64,000 nt of DNA. Source: Micromonospora endolithica (lineage in GTDB: Bacteria; Actinomycetota; Actinomycetes; Mycobacteriales; Micromonosporaceae). Location of the stretch: the NCBI RefSeq assembly GCF_003626595.1, contig NZ_RBAK01000001.1, positions 682,001-746,000 of the forward strand, read 5' to 3'. Every line of letters starts with the position of its first letter. The first letter of the stretch is position 1. Position numbers and translations under genes: made by a program. Shown piece by piece: positions 9,109-17,010 of this stretch. The notes beneath the pieces are model-generated. The model was given only the letters and a program-made list of their open reading frames with translations, did not search any database and was not told the origin of the DNA.

Positions 9109-9178
9109 CGGGCCGGCCTTCCGCTCGCGACTGCGGGGCTCCGCTGCGCTGCACTCCTCGCGCTCACCGGGCCGGCCT
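9092..9178. repeat. 28-bp direct repeat separating trpE from the next gene
   Basis: The 28-bp sequence at 9092-9119 recurs exactly at 9151-9178, a period of 59 bp. On the coding strand both copies contain CCGGTGAGCGCGAGGAGTGC. In one copy the TGA is the trpE stop; in the other the GTG is the start of the membrane protein gene. The ancestral state was probably a GTGA stop/start overlap that a tandem duplication pulled apart. The same GTGAGCGCGAG start motif is used in an intact GTGA overlap at the ABC exporter pair (about 17007-17010). Confidence 0.85.
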
Positions 9179-10717
9179 CAGGGTTTCCGCCGCGGCGATG
9201 GCCGCCAGCACGGCGGCGGCCTTGCTGCGGGTCTCCTGGTCCTCGGCGGCCGGGTCGGAGTCGGCCACCACGCCCGCGCCGGCCTGCACGTACGCGCGGC
9301 CGGCACGCATCAGGGCGGTCCGGATGGCGATGGCCATGTCCAGGTCGCCGCCGAAGCCGAAGTAGCCGACCGTGCCGCCGTAGAGGCCGCGGCGGACCGG
9401 CTCCAACTCCTCGATGATCTCCATGGCCCGGACCTTGGGCGCCCCGGAGAGGGTGCCGGCGGGGAAGGTCGCGGCGAGCGCGTCGAAGGCGGTCCGGTCC
9501 GGGCGCAACGTGCCGACCACGGTGGAGACGATGTGCATGACGTGGCTGTAGCGCTCGATGGTGGCGAACTCCGGCACCTCGACGGTGCCCGGCCGGCACA
9601 CCCGACCCAGGTCGTTGCGACCCAGGTCGACGAGCATCACGTGCTCGGCGCGTTCCTTGGGGTCGGTGAGCAGTTCGGCGGCGAGCCGGGCGTCGGCCTC
9701 CGGGGTGCCGCCGCGCGGGCGGGTGCCGGCGATCGGATGCAGCAGCGCGCGGCGCTGCCCGTCGGCGTCGGTGGTCACCTTCAGGTGCGCCTCCGGGGAC
9801 GACCCGACGATGTCGAAGCCGTCGAAGCGCAGCAGGTACATGTACGGGCTGGGGTTGGTGGTACGCAGCACCCGGTAGACGTCCAGCGGGTCCGCGTGGG
9901 TCTCCCGCTCGAAACGCTGCGCGAGGACGATCTGGAAGCACTCGCCGGCCCGGATCGCCTCCTTGGCCGCCTCCACCGCCTTCGGGTAACCCCCCTCGGG
10001 GGTACGGCAGCGCACCTCACCGGCGGGCGGCCGGTCGACCGTGGAGATCATCGGCGGGATGGGCCGGGACAGTGCGGTGGTCATCGCGTCCAGCCGGCCG
10101 ACCGCGTGGTGGTACGCGGCGGCGACCAGGGCCTCCCGGTCGGGCTGGTCCGGCGGCGGGAGGACCGCGTTGGCGACCAGGATCGCCGAACCGTCGTAGT
10201 GGTCCAGCACCACCAGGTCGGTGGCGAGCATCATGCCCAGCTCGGGTACGCCGAGGTCGTCCTCGGTCAGCTCGGGCAACCGCTCGAAGCGCCGGACGAG
10301 GTCGTAGCCCAGGTAGCCGACCATGCCGCCGGTCAGCGGCGGCAGGCCCCCGGTCGGATCGGACGGCGGACCGGCCAGCGCGGCCACGGTGGCCCGCAGC
10401 ACCTCGACCGGGTCGCCGGTGGTGGGCAGCCCGGCCGGCGGCTGCCCGGTCCAGGCCGCCACCCCGTCCGTCGCGGTCAGGGTGGCGCTGCTGCGCACGC
10501 CGATGAACGAGTACCGGGACCAGGCCAGGCCGGCCGAGCCGACGCCCTGCTCGGCGGACTCCAGCAGGAATGTGCCGGGTCCGCCGGCGAGCTTGCGGTA
10601 GACACCCACCGGCGTCTCCGCGTCGGCGAGCAGCCGGCGGGTGACCGGGACGACCCGCCAGTCGGCCGCCCGGGCGGTGAAGCTGGCCAGGTCGGGGCTG
10701 ACCGTACCGTCGGTCAT
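9164..10717 (-). CDS. trpE: Anthranilate synthase component I
   Basis: Makes anthranilate from chorismate, using ammonia from a separate TrpG amidotransferase that is not in this window. At 517 residues it is component I only, with no fused amidotransferase. The N-terminal regulatory half contains LLESAEQG, the feedback-binding region in other TrpE proteins. The chorismate-binding half shows [40 protein letters not shown] and [11 protein letters not shown]. The ATG overlaps the hisI stop by 4 bp, so trpE is translated together with the histidine gene upstream. Confidence 0.97.
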   Translation of the reverse strand: MTDGTVSPDLASFTARAADWRVVPVTRRLLADAETPVGVYRKLAGGPGTFLLESAEQGVGSAGLAWSRYSFIGVRSSATLTATDGVAAWTGQPPAGLPTTGDPVEVLRATVAALAGPPSDPTGGLPPLTGGMVGYLGYDLVRRFERLPELTEDDLGVPELGMMLATDLVVLDHYDGSAILVANAVLPPPDQPDREALVAAAYHHAVGRLDAMTTALSRPIPPMISTVDRPPAGEVRCRTPEGGYPKAVEAAKEAIRAGECFQIVLAQRFERETHADPLDVYRVLRTTNPSPYMYLLRFDGFDIVGSSPEAHLKVTTDADGQRRALLHPIAGTRPRGGTPEADARLAAELLTDPKERAEHVMLVDLGRNDLGRVCRPGTVEVPEFATIERYSHVMHIVSTVVGTLRPDRTAFDALAATFPAGTLSGAPKVRAMEIIEELEPVRRGLYGGTVGYFGFGGDLDMAIAIRTALMRAGRAYVQAGAGVVADSDPAAEDQETRSKAAAVLAAIAAAETLRPAR

Positions 10718-12009
10718 GACGGGACCTGCCCGGTGACCGGCAACGCGGTGAAGAAGCAGGTGCGGTGCCCGGTGTGGCAGGCCGCGCCGACCTGGTCGAC
10801 GCTGACCAGCAGGGCGTCACCGTCGCAGTCCAGGGCGACCGAGCGGACGTACTGGTGGTGGCCGGAGGTGGCGCCCTTCACCCAGTACTCCGCGCGGCTG
10901 CGCGACCAGTAGGTGGCCCGGCCGGTGGTGAGGGTGCGGTGCAGGGCCTCGTCGTCCATCCAGGCGACCATCAGCACCTCGCCGGAGTCGTGCTGGCGCA
11001 CCACCGCGGCGACCAGGCCGTCCGGGGTGCGACGCAGCCGGGCGGCGATGGCCGGGTCGAGCCGGGACGGCCGGTCCGGGCCGGCCGCCGGGGGCTGCGG
11101 GCTGGGGTGGGCGCCGGTGGCCGGCGCGTCAGGTACGGGCACAGTGACCCATTGTCCCGCACGCGGCGCGGGTACCGGCGTGGGCTCCCGCCGGGGCCGG
11201 GGCGGGTGGGTCGCCGGACGGGTCAGCTGGGCCAGATAGCGGTCCAGCCGCCCGTCGCGCAGGGCCTCGGCGAGGTCCGGGCCGGCCACCTCGGCGACCT
11301 CGGCGACGTACGGGCGGACCAGCGGCAGCGTGCCGGTGACCAGGCGGGCGGCGGCGGCCCGGACCTGCCCGGTGGAGCCGGGACGCAGCCCGAGGCAGAG
11401 CAGCATGTCCTCCCGGTAGCCGGGCGGCGCGACCGGCAGGTGCAGGGCGGCGGTGAACGCGGTCCGCCGGGAGACGACCCGGACCGAGGGGTTGGCCAGC
11501 CGGAGCACCGACGGGCAGAGCCGGGCGAGGTCGGCCGCGGCGAGCCGGACCCCGGTGTGGTCGCCGGCCTCCCCGGCGCCGGAAACCTTACCCAGGGTGG
11601 CGATCATCTCCTCGAGTCGCGGCTCGCCGGCGGGCTGGACCAACACCGGCAGGTCGATCCGGGGCCGCCAGGCCGGGGCCGCCCAGAGCAGCCGCGCCGG
11701 CGCGGCGGCCGGCAGCCCGAACGCCCAGTCGGCCGGCTCACCGAGCCTCCTCAGCCACGAGCGGACGTCCCGCACGGCCACCGACACGTGCGTCAGCCTG
11801 GTCGCGTCCTCGGCGAGGTAGGCCCGATGGGCGGCGTACGGGTCGCCGTCGACGAGCACGTCGATGTCGACGTCGCTGTGTGCGGTCGCGGCCCGGCGGG
11901 CGTGGCTGCCCCGGAGCAGGATCCCCACGACGGGGCGCTCGGCGGCGGTGCGGAGCCGGGCGGTCCATTCGTCGAGGAAACCCTGATCCGGTGACGCAGC
12001 GTGACCCAC
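10714..12009 (-). CDS. hisI: Nucleotidyltransferase domain fused to phosphoribosyl-AMP cyclohydrolase (HisI)
   Basis: One uninterrupted frame codes for two domains. Residues 1 to about 255 form a nucleotidyltransferase-like module with [20 protein letters not shown] (G34-S35 and D46, D48, D50), the GS-x10-D-x-D pattern of the polymerase-beta fold. A Pro/Arg-rich linker of about 40 residues follows. The last 120 residues are HisI, which opens the ring of phosphoribosyl-AMP in histidine synthesis: [26 protein letters not shown] and the zinc/magnesium site [16 protein letters not shown]. HisI alone could start at GTG 11142 (142 residues). The GTG at 12009 was chosen for the full protein; upstream ATG 12174 would overlap the divergent promoter. 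The stop overlaps trpE. Confidence 0.85.
   Translation of the reverse strand: MGHAASPDQGFLDEWTARLRTAAERPVVGILLRGSHARRAATAHSDVDIDVLVDGDPYAAHRAYLAEDATRLTHVSVAVRDVRSWLRRLGEPADWAFGLPAAAPARLLWAAPAWRPRIDLPVLVQPAGEPRLEEMIATLGKVSGAGEAGDHTGVRLAAADLARLCPSVLRLANPSVRVVSRRTAFTAALHLPVAPPGYREDMLLCLGLRPGSTGQVRAAAARLVTGTLPLVRPYVAEVAEVAGPDLAEALRDGRLDRYLAQLTRPATHPPRPRREPTPVPAPRAGQWVTVPVPDAPATGAHPSPQPPAAGPDRPSRLDPAIAARLRRTPDGLVAAVVRQHDSGEVLMVAWMDDEALHRTLTTGRATYWSRSRAEYWVKGATSGHHQYVRSVALDCDGDALLVSVDQVGAACHTGHRTCFFTALPVTGQVPS
11142..11156 (-). promoter_or_regulatory. Possible internal leaderless promoter and start for HisI
   Basis: Inside the fusion gene, GACAAT (complement of 11151-11156) lies 8 nt before a GTG at 11142 that begins MPVPDAP at the edge of the HisI domain. 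Codon third positions lose their GC preference just here (GGA CAA TGG GTC ACT), as expected for a promoter rather than a constrained coding segment. If used, free HisI would be made in addition to the fusion. Inference only. Confidence 0.4.
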
Positions 12010-12168
12010 CGCGCCATCGTGCCGTACGTCCCTTCGGCGCGCAATGCCCGATGCCGGACCGGCTGTCCGGTTGAGAAGGCTGGTGCCCGAGGAATCTGAT
12101 TGCTGCCCGAGAGCACCTTTCGCCGGCCCTCGCCCTCCCCGACAGTCGCCGCCGTTGCGCGGGGACGT

Positions 12169-12202
12169 ATTCATCTACCGTTGAGTTCAACAGACGATGA
12201 AT
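12169..12202. promoter_or_regulatory. 34-bp palindromic operator, probable TetR-family site
   Basis: Arms ATTCATC (12169-12175) and GATGAAT (12196-12202) enclose a second pair GTTGA (12180-12184) and TCAAC (12187-12191) around a 2-nt centre; only the 4-nt spacers differ. The site ends 15 bp before the start of an ABC operon whose third gene encodes a TetR regulator, so autoregulation through this site is the natural reading. The TTGA element may also belong to a -35 box. Confidence 0.75.
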
Positions 12203-12217
12203 TAGGGGGGAGGGGCC

Positions 12218-12949
12218 ATGGAGGACGCGATCGCCGTCCGGGACCTGGTCGTGGACCGGGGCGGACGGCGGGTGCTGCACGGGCTCAGCGCGGTGGTGCC
12301 CCGCGGGGCGGTCACCGGGCTGCTCGGGCCCAGCGGCAGCGGCAAGACCACCCTCATGCGCGCGGTGGTCGGGGTGCAGGTGGTCACCGCCGGCACGGTC
12401 ACCGTGCTGGGCCGGCCGGCCGGGTCGCCGGAGCTGCGTCACCGGGTCGGCTACCTGACCCAGGCGCCGAGCGTCTACGCCGACCTGACCGTCCGGGAGA
12501 ACGCCCGCTACTTCGCCGCCCTGCACGGGCGGGGCCGGGCCGACGCCGACCGGGCGGTGGCCGACGTGGGCCTGGCCCGCGCCGCCGGCCAACTGGTCGG
12601 CACCCTCTCCGGGGGCCAGCGCAGCCGGGCGTCGCTGGCCTGCGCGCTGGTCGCCGAACCGGAGCTGGTGGTGCTGGACGAACCGACCGTGGGCCAGGAC
12701 CCGGTGCTGCGGGCCGACCTGTGGGCGCAGTTCCACGCGATGGCGGCGCGCGGCACCACGCTGCTGGTCTCCAGTCACGTGATGGACGAGGCGGCCCGCT
12801 GCGACCGGCTGCTGCTGATCCGCGAGGGCCGGCTGATCGCCGACGACAGCCCCGCCGCGGTCCGGGCCGCCGCCGGGGTGGACGACCTCGACGAGGCCTT
12901 CCTGCGGTTGATCCGCGCCCACCAGGCCGACCAGGAGGACCCGTCATGA
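12218..12949 (+). CDS. ABC transporter ATP-binding protein (drug/antibiotic efflux type)
   Basis: A 243-residue nucleotide-binding subunit. Walker A is GPSGSGKTT (37-45), the Q-loop is in GYLTQAPSVYADLT, the signature is LSGGQ (130-134), Walker B is LVVLDEPT (150-157) and the H-loop is in LLVSSHVMDEA. The C-terminal DDLDEAFLRLI is usual for efflux pumps of the ABC-2 class. A strong AGGGGGGAGGGG ribosome site precedes the ATG. Its stop overlaps the permease start by 4 bp. Substrate unknown; the downstream TetR gene and upstream palindrome suggest an inducible efflux system. Confidence 0.92.
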   Translation: MEDAIAVRDLVVDRGGRRVLHGLSAVVPRGAVTGLLGPSGSGKTTLMRAVVGVQVVTAGTVTVLGRPAGSPELRHRVGYLTQAPSVYADLTVRENARYFAALHGRGRADADRAVADVGLARAAGQLVGTLSGGQRSRASLACALVAEPELVVLDEPTVGQDPVLRADLWAQFHAMAARGTTLLVSSHVMDEAARCDRLLLIREGRLIADDSPAAVRAAAGVDDLDEAFLRLIRAHQADQEDPS

Positions 12950-13701
12950 GCCCCCGCATCCTGGCCGCCACCACCGGGCGCATCCTGCGTCAGCTGCGGC
13001 ACGACCGGCGGACCCTGGCGCTGCTCGCGGTGGTGCCGTCCGCGCTGCTCACCCTGGTCTACTTCATGTACGTCGACCAGCCCACCCCACCCGGCCAGAC
13101 CTCCACGTTCGACCGGGTCGCGCTGATCATGCTGGGCTTCTTCCCATTCGTGATCATGTTCCTGGTGACCAGCATCGCGATGCTCCGGGAACGCACCACC
13201 GGCACCCTGGAACGGCTGCTCACCACCCCGCTGGGCAAGCTCGACCTGCTGTTCGGCTACGGCCTGGCGTTCGGTGCGGCCGCCGCCGTCCAGGCGGCGA
13301 TCGCCTCGGCCGTGGCGTACTGGGTGTTCGGCCTGGACACCGCCGGCGACGGCCTCCTGGTGCTGCTGATCGCCGCGCTCAACGCGGTGCTCGCCGTCGC
13401 CCTCGGCCTGTTCTGCAGCGCCTTCGCCCGCACCGAGTTCCAGGCCGTACAGTTCATGCCGGTCGTGGTGGTGCCCCAACTCCTGCTCTGCGGGCTCTTC
13501 GTGCCCCGGGGCGAGATGGCCGGCTGGTTGCAGGCGGTCAGTGACGTGCTGCCCCTGTCGTACGCCGTGGAGGCCTTGCAGGAGGTCGGCGCGAACGCCG
13601 AACCGACCGGCACGATGTGGCGTGACCTGGCGGTCGTCGCCGGGTCCGCGCTGCTGGCCCTGGTGCTCGCCGCGGCGACGCTGCGCCGGCGCAGCGGCTG
13701 A
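12946..13701 (+). CDS. ABC-2 type transporter permease
   Basis: A 251-residue membrane subunit partnering the preceding ATPase. It has six hydrophobic segments, beginning with LALLAVVPSALLTLVYFMYV; the ABC-2 features LRERTTGTLERLLTTPL (after helix 2) and the late segment LLLCGLFVPRGEMAGWLQAVSDVLPLSY, interrupted here for quotation, match the family. ATG overlaps the ATPase stop (ATGA). With the ATPase it forms a two-gene efflux pump; the TetR gene follows after 48 bp. Confidence 0.9.
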   Translation: MSPRILAATTGRILRQLRHDRRTLALLAVVPSALLTLVYFMYVDQPTPPGQTSTFDRVALIMLGFFPFVIMFLVTSIAMLRERTTGTLERLLTTPLGKLDLLFGYGLAFGAAAAVQAAIASAVAYWVFGLDTAGDGLLVLLIAALNAVLAVALGLFCSAFARTEFQAVQFMPVVVVPQLLLCGLFVPRGEMAGWLQAVSDVLPLSYAVEALQEVGANAEPTGTMWRDLAVVAGSALLALVLAAATLRRRSG

Positions 13702-13749
13702 GGCGGCGGGCACCGGCGCCACCGGACAGGAAGGGAACGAAAGGCGGCG

Positions 13750-14346
13750 ATGGCGCGGCGGACCGGACGGCGACCCGGCAACCCGGACACCCGGGAGGCC
13801 ATCCTGCGGGCGGCCCGGGAGGCGTTCGCGGAACGGGGCTACGACGCCGCCTCGATCCGGGCCATCGCCGCCGCCGCCGGGGTGGACCCGGCGCTGGTGC
13901 ACCACTACTTCGGCAACAAGGACCAGCTCTTCCTGGCCGCGATGGACGCGCCGCTCAACCCGGCGGAGCTGCTGCCGAAGGTGCTCGCCGGGGACCGGGC
14001 CGGCCTCGGCGAGCGGCTGGCCCGGATGTTCCTCGGCGTCTGGGACTCCCCCGCCGGGGCCGCCGGCGTGGCCCTGCTGCGCTCGGCGCTGAGCAACGAG
14101 TGGACCGCCCGCCTGCTGCGCGAGTTCATCACCACCCAGATCCTGCGCCGGGTCCTGGAGCACCTCGACGTCGACCCGGCGGAGCTGCCGCTGCGCGGCT
14201 CACTGGTGGCCAGCCAACTCGTCGGTCTGGTGATGGTGCGGCACGTGGTCCGGTTGGAACCGGCCGCCTCCGCCGACCCGGAGATCCTCGTCGCCGCCGT
14301 CGCGCCGACCCTCCAGCGCTACCTCACCGCCCCGCTCAAGGTGTAA
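13750..14346 (+). CDS. TetR-family transcriptional regulator
   Basis: A 198-residue repressor. The N-terminal helix-turn-helix is clear: REAILRAAREAFAERGYDA, then SIRAIAAAAGVDPALVHHYF and GNKDQLFLAAMDAP. The C-terminal ligand domain resembles the TetR_C_17 group. It is the last gene of the ABC operon and probably binds the 34-bp palindrome at 12169-12202 to control the pump and itself. The last codons (Lys-Val-stop) run into a 57-bp repeat: the final GTG TAA is the first six bases of the repeat. The 3' end overlaps the convergent DUF2470 gene by 11 bp. Confidence 0.92.
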   Translation: MARRTGRRPGNPDTREAILRAAREAFAERGYDAASIRAIAAAAGVDPALVHHYFGNKDQLFLAAMDAPLNPAELLPKVLAGDRAGLGERLARMFLGVWDSPAGAAGVALLRSALSNEWTARLLREFITTQILRRVLEHLDVDPAELPLRGSLVASQLVGLVMVRHVVRLEPAASADPEILVAAVAPTLQRYLTAPLKV

Positions 14347-15148
14347 GGAAGGGCCCCCGCTTAACGCCTGGCGTTGTGGAAGGGTCCCTTCCTAACCAGC
14401 GGGCGGGCGGCGCGCCGGCCCGGGGTACCAGCGCCGGGCGCAGCAGCCGGGTCAGGTCCGCCGGCTCGGTGAGGGGGCGGGGGAACGTCAGCCGCGCCCG
14501 CCGGCGGGCGCCGGGCCGGCCGTACGCGACGAGCATCCCGTACCGGTCCAGCCGGACCACCCGGGGCGCGGCGTCCGGGCCGCCGTCGGCCAGGCCGAGC
14601 TGCCGGCGCAGGTAACCGACCATCCGGTCGGCGTGCTGGTCGGCCAGGTGCGCCAGGAGTCCGCCCTCGGCCGCGTGCAGCGGATCCGGTTCGGCCTCGG
14701 CGTACGCCCCGGGGTCGATCCGGCGCACCGAGCCGGCGCGTTCCCAGCGGGCCTCGACCACCTCGAACCGGAACAGCCGGAAGCGGGTGCCGACGTCGAG
14801 CAGGTCACCGGTCGGCTCCACGGCGGCGAAGTCCAGCGCGGCGGCGCGCGCCTCGTCGCCGTGCAGCGGCGCGGCCCAACCGGAGACCCAGGCCCGACCC
14901 AGCGACGGCGCGCCGGCGGCCGGGGGCAGGTCCAGCACGTCCAGGACCGCCGGTACGTCGGAGCCACCGCGCACCGGGCGCAGCGCGGCGGCGAGGTCGC
15001 TGACCACACCGACGAGCAGCAGCACCCGCCCGTCCGGGTCGGTGACGTGGCGGGCGTGGTGCGGGCCGGGCCGGTGCGCCACGTGGACGAGACCGGGCAG
15101 CCGGCCGGCCACGAGGGTACGGACGATCTCGGCGGGGCTGGGTCGCAC
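14336..15148 (-). CDS. DUF2470-domain protein, possible heme/iron-linked protein
   Basis: A 270-residue soluble protein. Residues 20-150 resemble the FMN-binding split-barrel region of heme-utilisation (HugZ-like) proteins, and DPLHAAEGGLLAHLADQHAD followed by RMVGYLRRQLG is the DUF2470 signature. Family members bind heme or act in iron metabolism. An iron box (15164-15182) lies just upstream of the GTG, which has GAGGAGG 7 nt before it. The last 17 codons, starting at GRDPSTTPGVKRGPFLTP, are read through the complement of a 57-bp repeat, so the natural C-terminus was probably replaced by repeat insertion. Confidence 0.75.
   Translation of the reverse strand: MRPSPAEIVRTLVAGRLPGLVHVAHRPGPHHARHVTDPDGRVLLLVGVVSDLAAALRPVRGGSDVPAVLDVLDLPPAAGAPSLGRAWVSGWAAPLHGDEARAAALDFAAVEPTGDLLDVGTRFRLFRFEVVEARWERAGSVRRIDPGAYAEAEPDPLHAAEGGLLAHLADQHADRMVGYLRRQLGLADGGPDAAPRVVRLDRYGMLVAYGRPGARRRARLTFPRPLTEPADLTRLLRPALVPRAGAPPARWLGRDPSTTPGVKRGPFLTP
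14341..14397 (+). repeat. 57-bp dispersed repeat, copy A
   Basis: Begins GTGTAAGGAAGGG and ends CCCTTCCTAACC. It aligns without gaps to the copies at 29256-29312 (complement) and 55175-55231; copies A and B match at about 47 of 57 positions. Internally it is a degenerate dimer of a unit reading GGAAGGGNCCC followed by a TTAAC or CTAAC motif, so each half can form a short hairpin. Here it supplies the stop codon of the TetR gene on one strand and the last 17 codons of the DUF2470 gene on the other. Confidence 0.85.
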
Positions 15149-15163
15149 GGCACGACCTCCTCA

Positions 15164-15182
15164 GAAGGGTAGGCTTACCTAA
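15164..15182 (-). promoter_or_regulatory. Iron box (IdeR/DmdR-type operator)
   Basis: The minus strand reads TTAGGTAAGCCTACCCTTC. Against the DtxR/IdeR consensus TTAGGTTAGGCTAACCTAA it matches 14 of 19 positions, with a perfect left half-site TTAGGT. It lies 15 bp upstream of the DUF2470 gene start, where a repressor would block transcription when iron is plentiful. The downstream product fits iron or heme metabolism. Confidence 0.65.
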
Positions 15183-15213
15183 TTCGGAGGGTAGAGCACC
15201 GCGACCGCCGCGT

Positions 15214-17010
15214 CTACCTGGTCTGCTCCAGCCAGGAGGCGTAGAGCTGGCCGTAGATCGACTCCGGGTCGCGGACGAGGTCGTCGTGCGGGCCACGCTG
15301 CACGATCCGCCCCCGGTCCACCACGATCACCTCGTCGGCGCCCTGCGCGGTGGACAGCCGGTGCGCGATGGCGAGGGTGGTCCGCCCCCGGGTCACCGCG
15401 TCCAGGGTGCGCTGCAACCGCACCTCGGTGGCCGGGTCGACGGCGCTGGTCGCCTCGTCCAGGACCAGCAGGTCCGGATCGGCCACGTACGCCCGCGCCA
15501 GCGCGACCAACTGCCGCTCCCCCACGCTCAGCGCCTCGCCCCGCTCCCCCACCGGCGTGTGCAGGCCCGACGGCAGGCTCTCCAACCAGTCGGCCAGGCC
15601 CAGCTCGGTGAACGCCGTGGTGAGCTGCGCGTCGGTCAGGTCCGGACGGGCGAAGCGGACGTTCTCCGCCACCGTCGCGTCGAACAGGAACCCGTCCTGC
15701 GGCACCATCACCACCCGCGAGCGCAGCGAGGCGAACCGCACCCGGTCCAGCGGCACCCCGGACAGCAGCACCGCGCCCTCGGTGGGATCCATCAGCCGGG
15801 TGACCAGCTTCGCGAAGGTGGTCTTGCCGCTGCCGGTCTCGCCCACGATCGCCACCCGGCTCTTCGCCGGGATCTCCACCTCGACGTCGTGCAGCACCGG
15901 CGGACCGCCCGGATAGGCGAACCGCACCCCGGCGAACCGGATGTCCAGCGGGCCGGACGGCAGGTCCCGCCCCTGGACGCCCGGGTCGGCCACATCCGGC
16001 TCGACGTCCAGCACGTCCAGCACCCGCCGCCAGCCGGCGATCGCGTTCTGCGCCTCGTTGAGCACCTCGGTGGCGATCTGCACCGGCTGGATGAACAGCG
16101 TCACCAGGAACAGGAACGCGGTCACCTCACCGATGCTCAGGCTCCGGTCGGCACCCAGGACCACCCCGAGCACCACCACCCCGGCCAGCGCCACCCCGGC
16201 CGCCAGCTCGCCCACCGAACTGCCCAGGATGCTGATCCGGATCGCCTTCTGCTGCGCCTGCCGCTGGTTGTCGATCGCCTCGTCGAGCCGCCGGGAGGTG
16301 CGCCCCGCGATGCCGTACGCCCGGATCACCGGCGCGCCGACCACACTCTCCGCGACCGTCCCCAGCAGGGTGCCGGTCCGCTGCCGGACCACCCCGTACG
16401 CCGCGGCCAGCCGCCGCTGCAACGCCCGGATCACGAACACCGCCGGCAGGAACGCGGCGATCACCACCAGGGTCAACTGCCAGGAGTACGCGAACATCAC
16501 CAGCGTCGTCACCACCAGCTGGCCCAGGTTGACCAGCAGGATCACACCACCCCACTGGAGGAACTGGGTGATCTGGTCGACGTCGCTGGTCACCCGGCTG
16601 ACCAACGACCCCCGCCGCTCGGACTGCTGGTGCAGCATCGACAGGTCGTGCACGTGCCGGAACGCGCGGACCCGCACGTTGGCCAACGCCGTCTCGCTGA
16701 CCGTGAACAGCCGGCGCGTCATCAGGTAACCGCAGAGCGTGGTCACCACCAGCACCGCGGCGGTCACCGTGACCACCGTCCACACCACGGTCAGGTCGAG
16801 CCCGCCCACGATGCCGTTGTCGATGCCCTGCTGCACGGCCACCGGCACCGCCGCCCGGCCCACCATGTAGACCAGCGCCAGCCCCAACGTGCCGGCCAAG
16901 CCCACCCGCAGCTCCGGGGAGAGCGCCAACCCGCGGCGAAGTGTCCGCCAGGTCGTCTCCTCCGGCTCCGCCGGCTCCTGCACCGCCGTGGTCGTGCTAC
17001 TCGCGCTCAC
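15214..17010 (-). CDS. ABC exporter subunit with catalytic Walker B and degenerate signature
   Basis: A 598-residue half-transporter: six membrane helices (about residues 37-320) and a C-terminal ATPase. Walker A GETGSGKTT (390-398), Walker B LLVLDE with catalytic Glu519 and H-loop His550 in AIAHRLST are intact. The signature motif is LSVGE (494-498), not LSGGQ. Its partner upstream has the opposite defects, so the pair should form a heterodimer with one active and one degenerate ATP site, as in TM287/288-type exporters. Its GTG overlaps the partner's stop by 4 bp. Likely exports a drug, lipid or peptide. Confidence 0.92.
   Translation of the reverse strand: MSASSTTTAVQEPAEPEETTWRTLRRGLALSPELRVGLAGTLGLALVYMVGRAAVPVAVQQGIDNGIVGGLDLTVVWTVVTVTAAVLVVTTLCGYLMTRRLFTVSETALANVRVRAFRHVHDLSMLHQQSERRGSLVSRVTSDVDQITQFLQWGGVILLVNLGQLVVTTLVMFAYSWQLTLVVIAAFLPAVFVIRALQRRLAAAYGVVRQRTGTLLGTVAESVVGAPVIRAYGIAGRTSRRLDEAIDNQRQAQQKAIRISILGSSVGELAAGVALAGVVVLGVVLGADRSLSIGEVTAFLFLVTLFIQPVQIATEVLNEAQNAIAGWRRVLDVLDVEPDVADPGVQGRDLPSGPLDIRFAGVRFAYPGGPPVLHDVEVEIPAKSRVAIVGETGSGKTTFAKLVTRLMDPTEGAVLLSGVPLDRVRFASLRSRVVMVPQDGFLFDATVAENVRFARPDLTDAQLTTAFTELGLADWLESLPSGLHTPVGERGEALSVGERQLVALARAYVADPDLLVLDEATSAVDPATEVRLQRTLDAVTRGRTTLAIAHRLSTAQGADEVIVVDRGRIVQRGPHDDLVRDPESIYGQLYASWLEQTR

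Noticed and set aside
12000..12174. Extending the nucleotidyltransferase-HisI protein to ATG 12174
   Set aside because: The extra 55 residues have no homology pattern and would overlap the palindrome and promoter of the divergent ABC operon.
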